Shown: in pieces, positions 17,387 to 26,213 of the stretch
How the letters are laid out: the number at the start of each line of letters is the position of its first letter
Position numbering within the stretch: the stretch's first letter is position 1
From: an uncultured Pseudomonadota bacterium
GTDB lineage: Bacteria > Pseudomonadota > Gammaproteobacteria > Burkholderiales > Burkholderiaceae
Direction of reading: 5' to 3'
Length of the DNA stretch: 64,000 bases
Assembly: GCA_946480245.1 (NCBI GenBank)
Contig: CAMLIZ010000004.1
Location: 1-64,000 of the forward strand
The notes under the pieces: generated by a model
Seen by the model: only the letters and a program-made list of their open reading frames with translations
Told to the model about the DNA's origin: nothing
Database searches by the model: none
Position numbers and translations under genes: made by a program

Positions 17387-18415
17387 TCACGCGCTTGGCC
17401 GGGTCTCCTCGGGCTGCGGCGCCTGCTCGACCGCGTCAGCGCCCCGGCACTCGCTGTCGCCGGGGACGAGCAGGAAGTTTTGGTGCATCAGCGGTGTGTC
17501 GACGTCCCGGTAGTCCAGCGGGTGTTCGGCGTTGCGCACACGGCCGTCGTGGTCCCGGTCGGCGCTGTAGCGGCACAGGCGAAAAGTGCCGGCGGCGTGC
17601 CCGAGCGTCCAGCCCTGGGGCACCACGTCCAGACGCCCCGACCAGCGGGCTCGCCCTTCGGGCGGCGTGACCATGCAGACGAAGGATGTGTCGCGATCGC
17701 CCATCTCGAGCCGGCAATCTGCGCGCGCGTCGGTCTGGCTCAATTGCAGCCCGAACGCGCCCGGCTTCGCCCCCGAGTAGCCCACATGACCCTGGAGGAC
17801 CAGGGCGCGTGTGGCGACGCACTGCGTTGGCGGCGCGGCCACCGGCGCATCGGCCCCGCCGGCGGTGCAAATCTGGACCACCATGCCGCTGCCGTTGTCG
17901 AAGACCCAGCGTGCACCGGCTGCCTGCCACGCGCTATGGCCGTCCCCCAGGTCGATCGCCTGCGCGGGGATCGAAAGGGCCCGGCCGCGCGGGTGTGCCG
18001 CAGCATCCGGGCTCGCCAGCGAGAGCCGGCCCGACAGCGCGGGATCGATCGTGGAGACGATCCCGCTCAGCGTGAGGGCGTGAGCGCCTTCGCCGCGCTG
18101 CTGCCACTGCACCTTGAATGCGGCCTGCGTGGCACCCGGTGCGACGACCGTCGCCACCGTTCGCTCGAGGGTCAGGCCCGCTCCGGCTGCAGCGTCGGCT
18201 GTGGTGTCGAGCATGGCATCGGGCTGCGTGCGAAGCCGCTCCAGTGCCTGCTGGGCGACGCGCAGGGCGTCGGCACGCTGCTGCGAAAGCTTCGCATTGC
18301 GGTGCAGTGCGAGTTGCGCCGCAACAATGCTCAACGCGCCCACGGCCACGACGGCACATGCGATCAGCGCCTCGATGAGTGTCGAGCCAGCCTGAAGTCG
18401 CCGGGTGCCCGTCAT
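17387..18415 (-). CDS. pilV: minor type IV pilin, PilV-like, unusually long
   Basis: This 342-residue protein starts with a class III prepilin leader (MTGTRRLQAGSTLIEALIACAV split around residues 10-11) and a hydrophobic N-terminal helix with Glu at +5 of the mature pilin. The extended globular part has several cysteines (VQICTAGG, PTQCVA, FVCMV, RLCRYS, DSECRG). PilV proteins are normally about 170-200 residues, so the C-terminal half is an extra domain; it includes DRDHDGRVRNAEHPLDYRD, reminiscent of a Ca-binding loop. The start overlaps the PilX-like gene by ATGA. It is the last gene of a five-gene minor-pilin set. Confidence 0.78.
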   Translation of the reverse strand: MTGTRRLQAGSTLIEALIACAVVAVGALSIVAAQLALHRNAKLSQQRADALRVAQQALERLRTQPDAMLDTTADAAAGAGLTLERTVATVVAPGATQAAFKVQWQQRGEGAHALTLSGIVSTIDPALSGRLSLASPDAAAHPRGRALSIPAQAIDLGDGHSAWQAAGARWVFDNGSGMVVQICTAGGADAPVAAPPTQCVATRALVLQGHVGYSGAKPGAFGLQLSQTDARADCRLEMGDRDTSFVCMVTPPEGRARWSGRLDVVPQGWTLGHAAGTFRLCRYSADRDHDGRVRNAEHPLDYRDVDTPLMHQNFLLVPGDSECRGADAVEQAPQPEETRPSA

Positions 18416-19656
18416 GCCGAATCCCTCCAGCTGCCGGGCACGCGCACGTAGGTGCCGGTGAGCACATGCAGGCCACGCAGCACGACCGCGTCGTAGACAA
18501 AGCTGACCGCCCCCTGGGCGCTGACGTCCGCGGCCACCACTGCCGCCCCGCGCAGGCGCCCATCGCCGCCACTCCAATGCAACTGGCCGGTCAGCAGTGC
18601 GCCGGTAAGGTGCACGCCGGCGCCGAAGCGGGCGTGTCCCTCGACCACCAGCAGCACCGGCTCGCCGGCACTGCCGATGTCGCCCTGGTCCAGTTGCAGG
18701 TCGCCCTCGGCGTAGAGCATGCGATAGCCTTGCCGCCAAGCTGTGACGGCTGCCGCGGAGCAGTCTCCGTCGCAGTGCAGCGCCTTCACGCCGGGCAGGT
18801 GCCGGTAGGCGGAGGCCGGCATGCCGAGGTGCAGCGCGATCAGCGACGACCCATTGCGGGCGGCGAGCGCTGAGTCGCCGGTGATGGTCGTGCGGGCCAT
18901 TGGCGTGCCGGGTGGTGCCGTGATGTGCAGGTCGCTGCCTTGCAGCGTGCCGCCGGTCAGCAGCGCGAGGCCGGTGGCCGCGTCGATGTTTTGCAGGCTG
19001 ACGGCGGCATGAGCGAAGTCGACATTGCCTGCCGCGGTCAGTGCTGCCGGCGGCACGACGGCGAGTGCAGGCACCAGCGCGGCCTGCCACCGCGTGACGG
19101 CGTGACCGGCCACGCCGTCGCCGACCTTGTCGCAGCCGCTGCCGGCTGGCGCGTGTGCACAGCCGTAGGAGGTGATTTGCACGACGCCCGCAGCGCCAGG
19201 CGCGCCATCGAAGGCCAGCGTGAAGGCGGGCTGCAAGCGATCGTCGTCGCTGCCTTCGGGCACAGCGCGGCCTTGCGCCGGGCAAGTGCAATGCCAGGCG
19301 CCGTCGGCCTCCACACAGGCGGGTAGCGCGGACCGCGCCTCGTCGACGCTGGCTTCGAAACGGCCGGTTTCCGCATCGGCGAGACGCAGCACGCGTTCGC
19401 GCAGAGGGTTGCCGGATTGATCGGGTTGGCACTGCGCATCGACGCGCGGGCCGTTCAGCATCGCGAGCGCCCATGCCTGCCCGGCCTCCGCGGCCTCGAA
19501 CGCCTGTGCGGCCCGCACCTGGTTGATCGATGCCTTCTGCTCCACGACCTGTGCCTGCTGGCTGTACGCTGCGGTGAGGAGCATCACCAACAGCAGCACC
19601 ATCACGACGATCAGGGACGCAGCGCCGTGCTGATGTGAGCGAGTCCTCGGGTGCAT
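18412..19656 (-). CDS. pilX: PilX-like pilus assembly protein, enlarged
   Basis: The 414-residue protein has the PilX N-terminus: a short basic leader, the hydrophobic helix AASLIVVMVLLLVMLLTAAY (about 12-31) and QVRAAQAFEAAEAGQAWALA. It lacks a canonical glutamate at position +5, as is common in PilX. The remaining 350 residues are Ala/Gly-rich beta-type sequence with paired cysteines (WHCTCPAQG, GCAHAPAGSGC, LHCDGDC), about twice the usual length. Minor pilins prime type IV pilus assembly. It overlaps pilV and lies 2 bases after the pilW gene. Confidence 0.75.
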   Translation of the reverse strand: MHPRTRSHQHGAASLIVVMVLLLVMLLTAAYSQQAQVVEQKASINQVRAAQAFEAAEAGQAWALAMLNGPRVDAQCQPDQSGNPLRERVLRLADAETGRFEASVDEARSALPACVEADGAWHCTCPAQGRAVPEGSDDDRLQPAFTLAFDGAPGAAGVVQITSYGCAHAPAGSGCDKVGDGVAGHAVTRWQAALVPALAVVPPAALTAAGNVDFAHAAVSLQNIDAATGLALLTGGTLQGSDLHITAPPGTPMARTTITGDSALAARNGSSLIALHLGMPASAYRHLPGVKALHCDGDCSAAAVTAWRQGYRMLYAEGDLQLDQGDIGSAGEPVLLVVEGHARFGAGVHLTGALLTGQLHWSGGDGRLRGAAVVAADVSAQGAVSFVYDAVVLRGLHVLTGTYVRVPGSWRDSA

Positions 19657-19658
19657 GT

Positions 19659-20324
19659 TCAGGCTCCGCAATGGCCGACGACGCGATCGTTGGGCAGGCT
19701 CACCTGGACCTGCACGCTGCGTGCGCTGCCCGGCTCGCCTACCGATTCGCCGCTCAAGGTGATCGCTATGCTGCGTCGCTGCTGCACCGGCGGGCAGGCG
19801 CTTCCCGCCGACGGTGGGCAAGGCCGGTCGCAGTAGTCGCCCAGGGACAGGGTCTGGGTGTGCACCGCGGCATCGAACGCGGTGATGCGCACTGCGCCGG
19901 GGTCGTTGAGCGCCTGCCAACCGCCGCGACCCATCAGCAGCTTCAGCACGCCGCCCTCCAGCTTGACGCCGGCCCGGTCGTCCGTCCCCACGATGTCGTT
20001 CTCCTTGCCGGGCTCGTCATGCGACAGCGCGTAGCTCAGCCCGCCGTCCCGCGTGGTGCTCAAGGTCGCGTAGGTGTTGCTCGCGCTGCCCTGCGCCGCA
20101 AGCTGCGAGATTGCGTTCGCCCAGTAGCCTGAACGGCGCAAGTCGCGCGCCACCAGATCGGCGGCCGCCCGCAGATCTTGCTCGAGCCGTGTCGAGGTTT
20201 GCAGGTGCCGCGTATCGCCGAGTTGCACGCTCATCAACGATCCCGCGGTGGCCACGATGAAAAGCCCGATCGCGATGCCGACCATCAGCTCGACCAGCGT
20301 CATGCCCCGTGTGCGGCGCCTCAT
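19659..20324 (-). CDS. pilW: PilW-like minor pilin
   Basis: This 221-residue PilW-type minor pilin has a prepilin cleavage motif RGMTLVELMVGIAIGLFIVA (about residues 6-25) and the family stretch STRLEQDLRAAADLVARDLRRSGYW split around residues 43-67, characteristic of PilW. A cysteine cluster lies at the C-terminal side (DYCDRPCPPSAGSACPP). The start overlaps the preceding pilin gene by ATGA. It is a component of the priming complex of the type IV pilus in the inner membrane. Confidence 0.85.
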   Translation of the reverse strand: MRRRTRGMTLVELMVGIAIGLFIVATAGSLMSVQLGDTRHLQTSTRLEQDLRAAADLVARDLRRSGYWANAISQLAAQGSASNTYATLSTTRDGGLSYALSHDEPGKENDIVGTDDRAGVKLEGGVLKLLMGRGGWQALNDPGAVRITAFDAAVHTQTLSLGDYCDRPCPPSAGSACPPVQQRRSIAITLSGESVGEPGSARSVQVQVSLPNDRVVGHCGA

Positions 20325-20752
20325 GACAGCCAGCACCGGTTGCGCTGTGCATCTGCCTCGCGGCCTTCGGCGTCGACCGACAGGTGAAGCGTGGCGTCGC
20401 CGTCCTGCACTAGTTTGAGCACCTTGCAGCCGCTGTCGCCGGCCTGCATGGCTGTCGCGGTGGCGGTGAGCACGTAGCCGGTGTCGCTGGCCTGCGCAAT
20501 GGCGAGCTGGTAATCGCCGGAAGGCGTGCTGGAGGCTGCGTGCAGATCGCTCAGCGTGCTGCTGTAGCTCGGATGGTCGGCGCGCCAGCGCTCTTGCGCC
20601 AGCTGCAACTGCATCAGGGCGCACAACGCATCGGCACGGCGAGCGCGGTGGAAAGCATCGGCGAACGAGGGCAGCGCGACGCTTGCGAGCACGGCGATGA
20701 TCACCATCGCGATCAGCAACTCGACCAAGGTGAAGCCACGGGAGCGCATCAT
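20321..20752 (-). CDS. pilE: PilE-like type IV pilin
   Basis: This 143-residue type IVa pilin-like protein has the canonical leader and N-terminus RGFTLVELLIAMVIIAVLAS (about residues 5-24), with cleavage expected before Phe and Glu at +5. It has a short globular domain with two C-terminal cysteines (GCKVLK and RNRCWL) that would close the D-loop. The size and content match PilE minor pilins of Burkholderiales rather than the major pilin. Two adjacent ATGs occur at the start. It is translationally coupled to the PilW-like gene. Confidence 0.85.
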   Translation of the reverse strand: MMRSRGFTLVELLIAMVIIAVLASVALPSFADAFHRARRADALCALMQLQLAQERWRADHPSYSSTLSDLHAASSTPSGDYQLAIAQASDTGYVLTATATAMQAGDSGCKVLKLVQDGDATLHLSVDAEGREADAQRNRCWLS

Positions 20753-20764
20753 CGCAAGCTCCCG

Positions 20765-21283
20765 TCAGCAGCGCACATAGCCCGGCACGGCGGCGTCGGG
20801 CGAGCACAGCCGCACGCGACCGAGCAGGTTCAGTACTTCATGCACCGAGGAGCCGTCGCGCCCGAGCAGCCTGAAGGTGGCGGTGGGCGTGACGGTGCCG
20901 CGCGTGGGCTCGAATCCGATCGTGCCGGAGCTGGCGCGCAGCAACAGCCCGCGGTCATTGCCCAGCGCCACCGCCTTCAGCGGCTGGCTGTCATCGTTGC
21001 AGGCGACACGCCCGTTTGCACCGCAGGTGCAGCCACCGCGCTCGCCGCCGTACATCACGTAGCAGGCGCCGTCTTTGGCCGTCGTCAGCCACAGCGTGCG
21101 ACCTCGGGTGATGCTTGCGCTGCGCAGGTAGTGCAGGTCGGAGCGCAGCGCCTCGGCGGCGCCACGCAGGGCCTGGCGTTCGATCAGGCGCTGCAGCCCC
21201 GGCGCGGCCGACAGGGCCACGACCGCGCATACCGCAAGAACGATGCACGCCTCGATCAGCGTGACACCGGCATCGTGCCGCAT
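20765..21283 (-). CDS. fimT: FimT/GspH-family minor pilin
   Basis: This 172-residue pseudopilin has the N-terminus AGVTLIEACIVLAVCAVVAL (about residues 5-24) and the GspH/FimT signature LRSDLHYLRSASITRGR (about 48-64). Internal cysteines in GGCTCGANGRVAC and the terminal CSPDAAVPGYVRC suggest disulfides. FimT-type pilins are minor components and in some competent bacteria bind DNA. A strong ribosome binding site (GGAGGAGG) precedes the chosen ATG at 21283. It is the first gene of the minor-pilin operon. Confidence 0.85.
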   Translation of the reverse strand: MRHDAGVTLIEACIVLAVCAVVALSAAPGLQRLIERQALRGAAEALRSDLHYLRSASITRGRTLWLTTAKDGACYVMYGGERGGCTCGANGRVACNDDSQPLKAVALGNDRGLLLRASSGTIGFEPTRGTVTPTATFRLLGRDGSSVHEVLNLLGRVRLCSPDAAVPGYVRC

Positions 21284-21396
21284 GTTTCCTCCTCCCTCTG
21301 TTTGTGAGCTCGTCATCGACGAGGCCGCACTGTAGGGAAGGGGCTTTTCTGGCGCTTCCCCAAAAGGTAGGGGAATGAGGCTTCAAGTTTGGGGGA

Positions 21397-21840
21397 TCAA
21401 ATGTCGCGTATGAGCTGGCGGAACTCGTCCACGTCCTCGAAGCTGCGGTACACCGAAGCGAAGCGCACGTAGGCCACTTTGTCGATGCGCTTGAGCTCAC
21501 GCATCACCAGCTCGCCGATCCGCGTGGAGGCCACCTCGCGTGCGCCGCTGTTGAGCAGCTTGTCCTCGATGCGCTCCAGCGCTGTGTCCACCTGCTCCAT
21601 GCTCACCGGGCGCTTGCGCAGTGCCAGCAGCATGGACGCGCGCGGCTTGGACGGATCGAACTCCACGCGCGACCCGTCCTTCTTCACGACGGCCGGGAGG
21701 GCGATCTCCGGCCGTTCATACGTGGTGAAGCGCTTGTCGCACTTCAAGCAGCGCCGGCGACGCCGAATGACGTCGCCTTCATCCGACTCGCGGGTTTCGA
21801 CGACCTGCGTTTCGTCGTGGCTGCAGAACGGACAGCGCAT
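21397..21840 (-). CDS. nrdR: transcriptional repressor NrdR
   Basis: This 147-residue NrdR has a zinc ribbon at the N-terminus (CPFC at 3-6 and CLKC at 31-34) followed by an ATP-cone domain (about 46-136: [23 protein letters not shown]). It senses dATP/ATP and represses ribonucleotide reductase genes. It follows glyA by 6 bases, the order seen in many Burkholderiales, where nrdR then leads into ribD; here five pilin genes lie between them. Confidence 0.96.
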   Translation of the reverse strand: MRCPFCSHDETQVVETRESDEGDVIRRRRRCLKCDKRFTTYERPEIALPAVVKKDGSRVEFDPSKPRASMLLALRKRPVSMEQVDTALERIEDKLLNSGAREVASTRIGELVMRELKRIDKVAYVRFASVYRSFEDVDEFRQLIRDI

Positions 21841-21846
21841 GCCGGC

Positions 21847-23097
21847 TCAACGATATACGGGGAAGTCGCACGTCAGCTCGGCCACCTTGGTGCGCACGCG
21901 AGCCAGGTTGGCTTCGTCGTGTGGTGCGTCCAGCACATCGGCGATCAGGTGCGCGGTCTGGCGCGCCTGCTCCTCCTTGAACCCGCGCGTCGTCATCGCC
22001 GGCGTGCCCAGGCGAATGCCGCTGGTGACCATCGGCTTCTGCGGGTCGTTGGGGATGCCGTTCTTGTTGCAGGTCATGTGCGCGGCGCCGAGGATTGCCT
22101 CGGCTTCCTTGCCGGTCAGGCCCTTCGGACGCAGGTCGACCAGCATCACGTGGCTCTCGGTGCGGCCGCTCACGATGCGCAACCCACGCTCGATCAGCGT
22201 GTCGGCCAGGACGACGGCGTTCTTCACCACCTGTTGCTGGTAGGTCTTGAAGGCGGGCGACAGCGCTTCCTTGAACGCAACCGCCTTGCCGGCGATGACG
22301 TGCATCAGGGGTCCTCCCTGGATGCCAGGGAAGATGGCGCTGTTGATCTTCTTGGCGATGTCTTCGTTGTTCGTCAGCACGATGCCCCCGCGCGGCCCGC
22401 GCAGGCTCTTGTGCGTGGTGGACGTCACCACGTCGGCGTGCGGTACCGGGTTGGGGTAGACGCCGGCGGCGACGAGCCCGGCGTAGTGGGCCATGTCCAC
22501 CATGAAATAAGCGCCGACCGCCTTGGCCACCTTGGCGAAGCGCTCGAAGTCGATGCGCAGGCTGTAGGCGGATGCGCCCGCGATGATCAGCTTGGGCTTG
22601 TGCTCATGCGCCAGACGCTCCATCGCGTCGTAGTCGATCGCTTCGTCGGCGTCGAGGCCATAGCTCACCACCTTGAACCATTTGCCGCTCATGTTCAACG
22701 CCATGCCGTGCGTGAGGTGGCCGCCTTCAGCGAGGCTCATGCCCATGATCGTGTCGCCGGGCTGCAGCAGGCCGAAGAAGACCGCTTGATTGGCCTGCGA
22801 GCCGGAATTGGCCTGCACGTTGGCAAAGCCCGCGTTGAACAACCGCTTCAGGCGATCGATGGCGAGTTGCTCGACGATGTCGACGTTCTCGCAGCCGCCG
22901 TAGTAGCGCTTGCCGGGGTAGCCCTCGGCGTACTTGTTCGTCAGCTGCGAGCCTTGGGCTTCCATTACCGCCGGCGAGGTGTAGTTCTCGCTGGCAATCA
23001 GCTCGATGTGCTCTTCCTGGCGGCGGTTCTCGGCCTGGATCGCGGCCCAGATTTCCGGGTCGACGGCGGCAACAGTAGATTGGGAACGGTCGAACAT
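21847..23097 (-). CDS. glyA: serine hydroxymethyltransferase
   Basis: This 416-residue SHMT interconverts serine and glycine with tetrahydrofolate and supplies one-carbon units. Family motifs are intact: [51 protein letters not shown] and the PLP-lysine site [15 protein letters not shown]. The start MFDRSQ at 23097 has the ribosome binding site AGAGGA six bases upstream; a ten-residue extension is possible but lacks one. The 193 bases upstream, to the lytic transglycosylase gene, hold no motif I recognise. Confidence 0.97.
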   Translation of the reverse strand: MFDRSQSTVAAVDPEIWAAIQAENRRQEEHIELIASENYTSPAVMEAQGSQLTNKYAEGYPGKRYYGGCENVDIVEQLAIDRLKRLFNAGFANVQANSGSQANQAVFFGLLQPGDTIMGMSLAEGGHLTHGMALNMSGKWFKVVSYGLDADEAIDYDAMERLAHEHKPKLIIAGASAYSLRIDFERFAKVAKAVGAYFMVDMAHYAGLVAAGVYPNPVPHADVVTSTTHKSLRGPRGGIVLTNNEDIAKKINSAIFPGIQGGPLMHVIAGKAVAFKEALSPAFKTYQQQVVKNAVVLADTLIERGLRIVSGRTESHVMLVDLRPKGLTGKEAEAILGAAHMTCNKNGIPNDPQKPMVTSGIRLGTPAMTTRGFKEEQARQTAHLIADVLDAPHDEANLARVRTKVAELTCDFPVYR

Positions 23098-23290
23098 GGC
23101 AGTCCTCTTCAAACTGAGAAGGGCCATCGCCCGCCGGATGCGGCGGGCCGAGGGCTGCCCAGGCGAACGGCGGGCAACGGCTGCTGCTGCAGCCGTCCGC
23201 GCTCCACGGTGCTAGATCACCTCGGGTCGCGTAGGAACCCTATCGCCAGTCGCGCGGGCCGCCAGTGTAGCGGAGCGCGCGTCGGGAACT

Positions 23291-24172
23291 TCAATGCGCC
23301 AGTGCGACGCGCTGCTCGGCGAGTGCCGACGCTTCCTTGGCGGGTACCCCAGGCTCGGCATCCGGCTGCTCGTGGTGCGCCGTGGTGGTGGGCAACGGCA
23401 CATAGGGTGACAGGCGGTGGCCGCTGGCGATCAACCTCAGGTGGGTTTGCTCGGCCAGCACCTTCGCCGCATAACCGCCGTCATCGTCCAGGTTGGCCGC
23501 GCCCACGTAAAACCGCAGGCCGCCTTCGAGCCCGCCGGCGCGCTGGATGCACTCCTTGAGCACCTGCACACCTACGCGCAGGTTGGTGACGGGGTCGAAC
23601 GCCGCATGGCGGCCGCCGAACACCTCGTACTTCGCGTCGTGCACGCTGGTCATGACCTGCATCAGGCCTTGCGCGCCAACGGGACTCTGGGCGAACGGAT
23701 TGAAGCTGGACTCCACCGCCATCACCGCCAGGATCAGCGTCGGGTCCAGACCGGCTCGCTGGCCGACCGCCCACGCCTCTTGCACGAGTCGGCTGATCGG
23801 CTCGGGGGCGACGCGGTAGCGTTGGGAGATCCACTGCGCAACGGCCGCCTGCTGGCGTGTCAGGAGGCGAGGGTCGGCAGCGGTGGCGCGCATCACCGCC
23901 TCGGGGTCGGTGATCGTCGCCAGCACATTGCCTTCGCGCTCTGCCTTGGCCTCCTGCCGTGCTTGCAGCCATGCGTAGGCTTGCTGTTCCACGGTGGCGC
24001 GAATGTCGGCGCGACCACCCGCGAAGACCAGGGCGGCCACGACGGCCAGACCGACCAACGCAAGGGTGTTGTGGCTGACCTCAAGCAGACCTTGCCCCAC
24101 ATCGCGCAGGAACACGGCGATGGATCGACCGCAGGCGCCCGGCAGCGAACGGATGAAACGTGGCGCTGTCAT
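23291..24172 (-). CDS. membrane-anchored lytic transglycosylase, SLT domain
   Basis: This 293-residue protein has one membrane segment (about 35-52, NTLALVGLAVVAALVFAGG). Its periplasmic SLT/GEWL domain (about 135-245) carries the catalytic glutamate in VMAVESSFNPFAQSPVGAQG, GLMQVMTSVH and NLRVGVQVLKE. It cleaves the peptidoglycan glycan strand to form 1,6-anhydromuramyl ends. The C-terminal 50 residues are a low-complexity tail. I used the ATG at 24172; GGAG six bases upstream supports it. It is divergent from ubiD across a 276-base intergenic region. Confidence 0.9.
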   Translation of the reverse strand: MTAPRFIRSLPGACGRSIAVFLRDVGQGLLEVSHNTLALVGLAVVAALVFAGGRADIRATVEQQAYAWLQARQEAKAEREGNVLATITDPEAVMRATAADPRLLTRQQAAVAQWISQRYRVAPEPISRLVQEAWAVGQRAGLDPTLILAVMAVESSFNPFAQSPVGAQGLMQVMTSVHDAKYEVFGGRHAAFDPVTNLRVGVQVLKECIQRAGGLEGGLRFYVGAANLDDDGGYAAKVLAEQTHLRLIASGHRLSPYVPLPTTTAHHEQPDAEPGVPAKEASALAEQRVALAH

Positions 24173-24398
24173 GTCACTCCTTTCTTCGCCTTCGCGGCGC
24201 GTTACCCGGGGCCGCAAGGCGGCGGCGGGTCCCACGACGTCGACGACGTTGATAATCGGCCGCCTTGTTCGCCACGCCGGCAAGACACACGTGCGTGGTG
24301 GCGGCCCCTCTAGGCAGCGTGCGCCCTCATCCTTCCCTTGTTGGGTTGGGGCGCGGGTTAACCCTGAAACAATCAGGAACGACGCATTCTAGGAATCG

Positions 24399-24426
24399 CA
24401 TTCATAACCAGTCAAGCATATGAATG
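24399..24426. promoter_or_regulatory. perfect 8-12-8 inverted repeat in the AT-rich ubiD leader
   Basis: CATTCATA (24399-24406) and TATGAATG (24419-24426) are exact reverse complements separated by 12 bases. They are centred about 36 bases before the ubiD ATG. The surrounding 24380-24448 is clearly AT-richer than the rest of the window, and a partial direct repeat GCATTC occurs at 24384 and 24398. It may be an operator or promoter element; no regulator is assignable. Confidence 0.5.
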
Positions 24427-24448
24427 GCATTTGTAATTCCATAAATGT

Positions 24449-26032
24449 ATGAAGTATACGGACTTGCGCGACTTTATCCGGCAGCTGGAGTCGCGCGGGC
24501 AGCTGCGGCGCGTCATGGAGTCAGTGTCTCCTCGCCTGGAAATAACCGCACTGAGCGACCGCGTCCTGCGCGCCGGCGGGCCGGCGCTGCTGTTCGAGCG
24601 GCCGACTGGATGCCAAATGCCGGTGCTCGCCAACTTGTTCGGCACCCCTGAACGGGTGGCCCTCGGAATGGGGGCATCCGACCTTGCTGCGTTGCGAGAT
24701 GTCGGTCGAATGCTGGCCAGCCTGAAAGAGCCGGAGCCGCCGCGCGGTCTGAAGGATGCGGGGCATCTGCTGCAGATGGCGAAGGCCTTGTGGGACATGA
24801 AGCCGGCGGGAATACGTCGTGCGGCCTGCCAGGAGGAGGTGGTGCTGCAGGGCGATATCGATATGGGGCAGTTGCCCGTGCAATGGTGCTGGCCAGGCGA
24901 TGCGGGAGCGTTGATCACGTGGGGCTTGGTGATCACCCGCGGGCCCCAATCGGTGCTCCGACCACGTGTGCGCCAGAACTTGGGCATCTATCGGCAGCAG
25001 GTGATCGGCCGCCGAGAGGTGATCATGCGCTGGCTGGCGCATCGAGGTGGCGCGCTCGACTTTCGGGACTTCGCGATGGCGAACCCTGGGCAGCCGTTTC
25101 CGATCGCGGTGGCATTGGGCGCCGACCCTGCGACGATGCTGGGCGCCGTCACGCCGGTGCCCGACAGTTTGTCCGAGTATCAATTCGCGGGCTTGTTGCG
25201 CGGCGCGCGCACGGAGTTGGCAGCCAGCGGGGTCGGCGAAGGCGAACTCAAACTGCAAGTGCCGGCCAACGCGGAGATCGTGCTCGAGGGCCACATCCCC
25301 CTTGCGGCTGCGGGCTTCGAGGGTCGCAGCGAGCAGGGTGTGGCGCTGAAGGAGAAGGGGGGCTACCTGCATGCGCTGGAAGGGCCGTTCGGCGACCACA
25401 CGGGCTACTACAACGAGCAGGACTGGTTCCCGGTGTTCCGGATAGACCGGTTGACGCACCGGCGCGACCCGATCTACCACTCCACCTACACCGGCAAGCC
25501 GCCCGACGAACCCGCAGTTCTGGGTGTGGCGCTCAACGAGGTCTTCGTGCCGATCCTGCAAAAGCAGTTTCCGGAGATCGTCGACTTCTACCTGCCGCCC
25601 GAGGGCTGCAGTTACCGCATGGCGGTGATCTCGATCCGCAAGAGCTACGCGGGCCACGCCAAGCGACTGATGTTCGGTCTGTGGAGCTTCTTGCGCCAAT
25701 TCATGTACACCAAGTTCATCGTGGTGACCGACGATGACGTGAACATCCGCGACTGGAAGGAGGTGGTGTGGGCCATCACCACACGCATGGACCCGGTGCG
25801 CGACACCACCCTGGTCGAAGGCACGCCGATCGACTACTTGGACTTCGCGTCCCCCGTCAGCGGCCTGGGCGGCAAGATGGGGCTCGACGCCACGAGCAAG
25901 TGGCCCGGCGAGACTGCGCGCGAGTGGGGGCGCACGATCACGATGGAGCCGGCTGTGGATCAGCGCATGCAGCAACTGTTCGACGCCTTGATGCTGGCGC
26001 CCGCAGCCCAATCGCCGGGAGATGCGCCATAG
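24449..26032 (+). CDS. ubiD: UbiD-family 4-hydroxy-3-polyprenylbenzoate decarboxylase
   Basis: This 527-residue prenylated-FMN decarboxylase acts in ubiquinone synthesis. The opening [19 protein letters not shown] and the family motif [15 protein letters not shown] (about 41-55) are near-canonical, as are [14 protein letters not shown] and [20 protein letters not shown]. The catalytic E-R-E region is expected around [14 protein letters not shown]. It is somewhat longer than E. coli UbiD (497) at the C-terminus. The UbiX partner that makes prenyl-FMN is not in the window. Its promoter region is unusually AT-rich. Confidence 0.95.
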   Translation: MKYTDLRDFIRQLESRGQLRRVMESVSPRLEITALSDRVLRAGGPALLFERPTGCQMPVLANLFGTPERVALGMGASDLAALRDVGRMLASLKEPEPPRGLKDAGHLLQMAKALWDMKPAGIRRAACQEEVVLQGDIDMGQLPVQWCWPGDAGALITWGLVITRGPQSVLRPRVRQNLGIYRQQVIGRREVIMRWLAHRGGALDFRDFAMANPGQPFPIAVALGADPATMLGAVTPVPDSLSEYQFAGLLRGARTELAASGVGEGELKLQVPANAEIVLEGHIPLAAAGFEGRSEQGVALKEKGGYLHALEGPFGDHTGYYNEQDWFPVFRIDRLTHRRDPIYHSTYTGKPPDEPAVLGVALNEVFVPILQKQFPEIVDFYLPPEGCSYRMAVISIRKSYAGHAKRLMFGLWSFLRQFMYTKFIVVTDDDVNIRDWKEVVWAITTRMDPVRDTTLVEGTPIDYLDFASPVSGLGGKMGLDATSKWPGETAREWGRTITMEPAVDQRMQQLFDALMLAPAAQSPGDAP

Positions 26033-26078
26033 CGCCGCAGTGCTTGAACTGCGCGTCGGCTTGCATTACCTTTGCGTT

Positions 26079-26210
26079 GCCTGCAGATGCAGGCACACCC
26101 CCTGGGCGCAGTCTCTGCGCACCAGAGGCCCCGGACCACTTTCCTCCGGAGCCTCACCGGCCTTCACGGCCCGCCCCCTCCGCGCTGTAAAAGGTGCGGA
26201 GGGGTTTGTC
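26079..26210. terminator. hairpin series ending in a Rho-independent-type terminator between ubiD and ydcF
   Basis: Four hairpins follow ubiD. The first pairs GCCTGC (26079-26084) with GCAGGC (26089-26094). The second pairs GCGCAG (26106-26111) with CTGCGC (26115-26120). The third is a CCGGA/TCCGG stem near 26131-26149. The last is a strong 9-bp stem, CCCCTCCGC (26175-26183) with GCGGAGGGG (26196-26204), followed by TTTGTCGTTT. The last one should terminate ubiD transcription, and its symmetric stem may also serve the convergent ydcF gene, whose stop lies at 26214. The preceding hairpins could be 3'-UTR structure or a small RNA; nothing proves either. Confidence 0.6.
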
Positions 26211-26213
26211 GTT

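Noticed and set aside
15546..17400. FMN riboswitch expected near rib genes.
   Set aside because: The gaps before ribD, ribC and ribBA are 25-53 bases with no recognisable RFN-element sequence; none is supported here.
21356..21375. TTCCCC/GGGGAA inverted repeat between nrdR and the fimT gene considered as a terminator or sigma-54 element.
   Set aside because: Stem is only six bases, with no U-tract in either direction, and no TGGCAC/TTGCA pair is present.
24173..24398. Structured GC-rich stretch upstream of ubiD considered as 6S RNA or another small RNA.
   Set aside because: No match to remembered 6S central-bubble or closing-stem sequences; it is more simply a divergent promoter region.
26120..26155. 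Minus-strand GGAGGAAAGTGGTCCGG resembles the conserved 5' core of RNase P RNA.
   Set aside because: The other universal rnpB segments are absent in the 180-base gap and the spacing is wrong; the gap is too short for the RNA.
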